Source: BJ22 sp021298375
Lineage (GTDB): Bacteria > Planctomycetota > Planctomycetia > Pirellulales > Pirellulaceae
Length of the DNA stretch: 64,000 bases
Direction of reading: 5' to 3'
Assembly: GCA_046343015.1 (NCBI GenBank)
Contig: JBKDOL010000006.1
Coordinates: 62,001-126,000, forward strand
A model generated the notes under the pieces. The model had not been told where the DNA came from. It made no database searches and saw nothing but the letters and a program-made list of their open reading frames with translations. A program made the translations under genes and the position numbers. Positions 63,286 to 64,000 of the stretch are shown here, in pieces (the first letter of the stretch is position 1; every line of letters starts with the position of its first letter).

Positions 63286-64000
63286 GTGAGACGCTGTGGA
63301 AGAATCTTAGTTTTGTGCGTCGCGTTCGCTGCCCCTGTTCAAGTGGGGATGGTGCCGGCCGAGGCTCAGTCTCGCTGGTCCACCGAAGACAACTGGTCGA
63401 ATCAATCGACGTCCACTCCCCGTCCTGCTCCAGCTGCCCCAAACTCGGGCTCTGTCGAATGGAGTCGGCCGAATAACTATCCGGGTAATTACCCACCCAT
63501 CGGTGCTTACCCGGGACAGCTTGGCGGACAGGGCGGTTACGGGCATCAACATGGTCACCATGGTCAGCATGGTCAACATGGTCAGCATTTCGATGACGTA
63601 AACTTGGGACTGATTCTCACTCCGGACTGGGTCGGCGGTTGGAACTCCGCCCCCAACTCGGCCAGTGGCGGATACTACGCGCCCGGTGGGGAGGCCTTCG
63701 GGCAACCGGTGTTGAACCAGCCTCCCTTTTACTCCGGGCAGCCGGCACCGAATTTCTACCAAGCACCGCGTGCGGGATTGGGAACAGCGGAGGGACGAGG
63801 ACAGTCGCAGTACATCCCCCCTCGCTCAGGCAGCGGATCGGGTGGTGCGAACCCAGCGCTGGCCAACGATGGCGCGGAGCCCGAGCTTGCCGCGACTGGC
63901 TCGGGCCGGAAAATTGACCACGCTGAATCGACCAGCAAACGTCGCTCCATTTTGGTTCGCCCGGAATCCGACCCAACGCTCAGCCAGACGCTGGCGACCG
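63286..64000 (+). CDS. Secreted His/Gln/Gly-rich protein (C-terminus beyond right edge)
   Basis: An open frame of 238 codons runs off the right edge. A signal peptide (MRRCGRILVLCVAFAAPVQVG, cleavage near AEAQ) is followed by a Pro/Ser/Gly/Tyr-rich region with repeated PNNYPGNYPP and a His/Gln cluster (GHQHGHHGQHGQHGQH, about 86-101). The His cluster is the kind that binds nickel, zinc or copper, but no known family fits. GTG 63286-63288 has GGAG 9 nt upstream; ATG 63241-63243 is in frame but has no ribosome site. The remainder of the gene and its function are not visible. Confidence 0.75.
   Translation, partial: MRRCGRILVLCVAFAAPVQVGMVPAEAQSRWSTEDNWSNQSTSTPRPAPAAPNSGSVEWSRPNNYPGNYPPIGAYPGQLGGQGGYGHQHGHHGQHGQHGQHFDDVNLGLILTPDWVGGWNSAPNSASGGYYAPGGEAFGQPVLNQPPFYSGQPAPNFYQAPRAGLGTAEGRGQSQYIPPRSGSGSGGANPALANDGAEPELAATGSGRKIDHAESTSKRRSILVRPESDPTLSQTLAT

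Noticed and set aside
1..64000. Search for CRISPR arrays, insertion sequences, integrases and prophage genes
   Set aside because: No direct-repeat and spacer array, transposase motif or phage structural gene was seen; tandem repeats found are short and contiguous.

Overview
The window looks like a chromosomal segment of a Planctomycetota bacterium of moderately high GC; no better placement can be made from sequence alone. Supporting signs are a DUF1559 protein with a pilin-type N-terminus, a Tat-exported Gfo/Idh/MocA oxidoreductase, a two-domain amidohydrolase cut by the left edge, a subtilase with the N-terminal FESCEERLALS motif common in planctomycete surface proteins, many small secreted Cys-, His-, Pro- or Asn-rich proteins, and frequent GTG/TTG starts. 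An RND pump and an AsmA-like protein point to a Gram-negative envelope. No rRNA operon, CRISPR array, insertion sequence, integrase or prophage gene was found; this is housekeeping and envelope DNA rather than a genomic island.

Layout: 1-5080 amidohydrolase (partial), Cys-rich secreted protein and Gfo/Idh/MocA oxidoreductase on the minus strand. 5381-6427 ApbE. 6531-9805 VWA protein and MoxR-like AAA ATPase (minus). 10274-13438 HAD phosphatase, an unknown protein, a DUF486 membrane protein, and a DUF2752 plus lipoprotein pair. 13720-15886 DUF1559 protein and TilS. 16841-19341 RNase Y and a YmdB-type phosphodiesterase, a known gene pair. 19686-26767 AsmA-like protein, membrane-anchored VWA protein, alpha/beta hydrolase. 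26791-30843 U32/RlhA-like protein and a LysM protein. 30908-32233 a thioredoxin-YHS fusion. 32234-34311 a gene-free 2 kb stretch with a consensus promoter near its left side, reading towards rho (34312-35937). 36965-37046 tRNA-Ser(GGA) with its terminator. 37381-40881 two tandem paralogous secreted proteins. 40970-45820 RND adaptor and pump. 45846-49631 two secreted proteins sharing a beta domain, flanking a membrane glycerophosphodiesterase. 49753-52293 a low-complexity secreted TPR protein. 52413-57701 an alpha/beta hydrolase interrupted by a membrane domain, and the subtilase (minus). 58112-62985 a plus-strand run of small enzymes: pseudouridine synthase, MazG-like, PTPS/QueD-like, histone-deacetylase-like, Nudix-like. 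63286-64000 a His/Gln-rich secreted protein cut by the right edge.

Themes: RNA metabolism (TilS, RNase Y with YmdB, RlhA-like, Rho, pseudouridine synthase, PTPS/QueD-like) mixed with envelope functions. The most unusual items are the long promoter-led leader before a Rho with a Gly/Ser/Arg/Asp-rich disordered N-terminus, the thioredoxin-YHS fusion, the alpha/beta hydrolase split by about eight membrane segments, and the tandem paralogue pair. Several short tandem repeats lie in intergenic DNA. I did not find a clear new multi-gene defence or mobile system.
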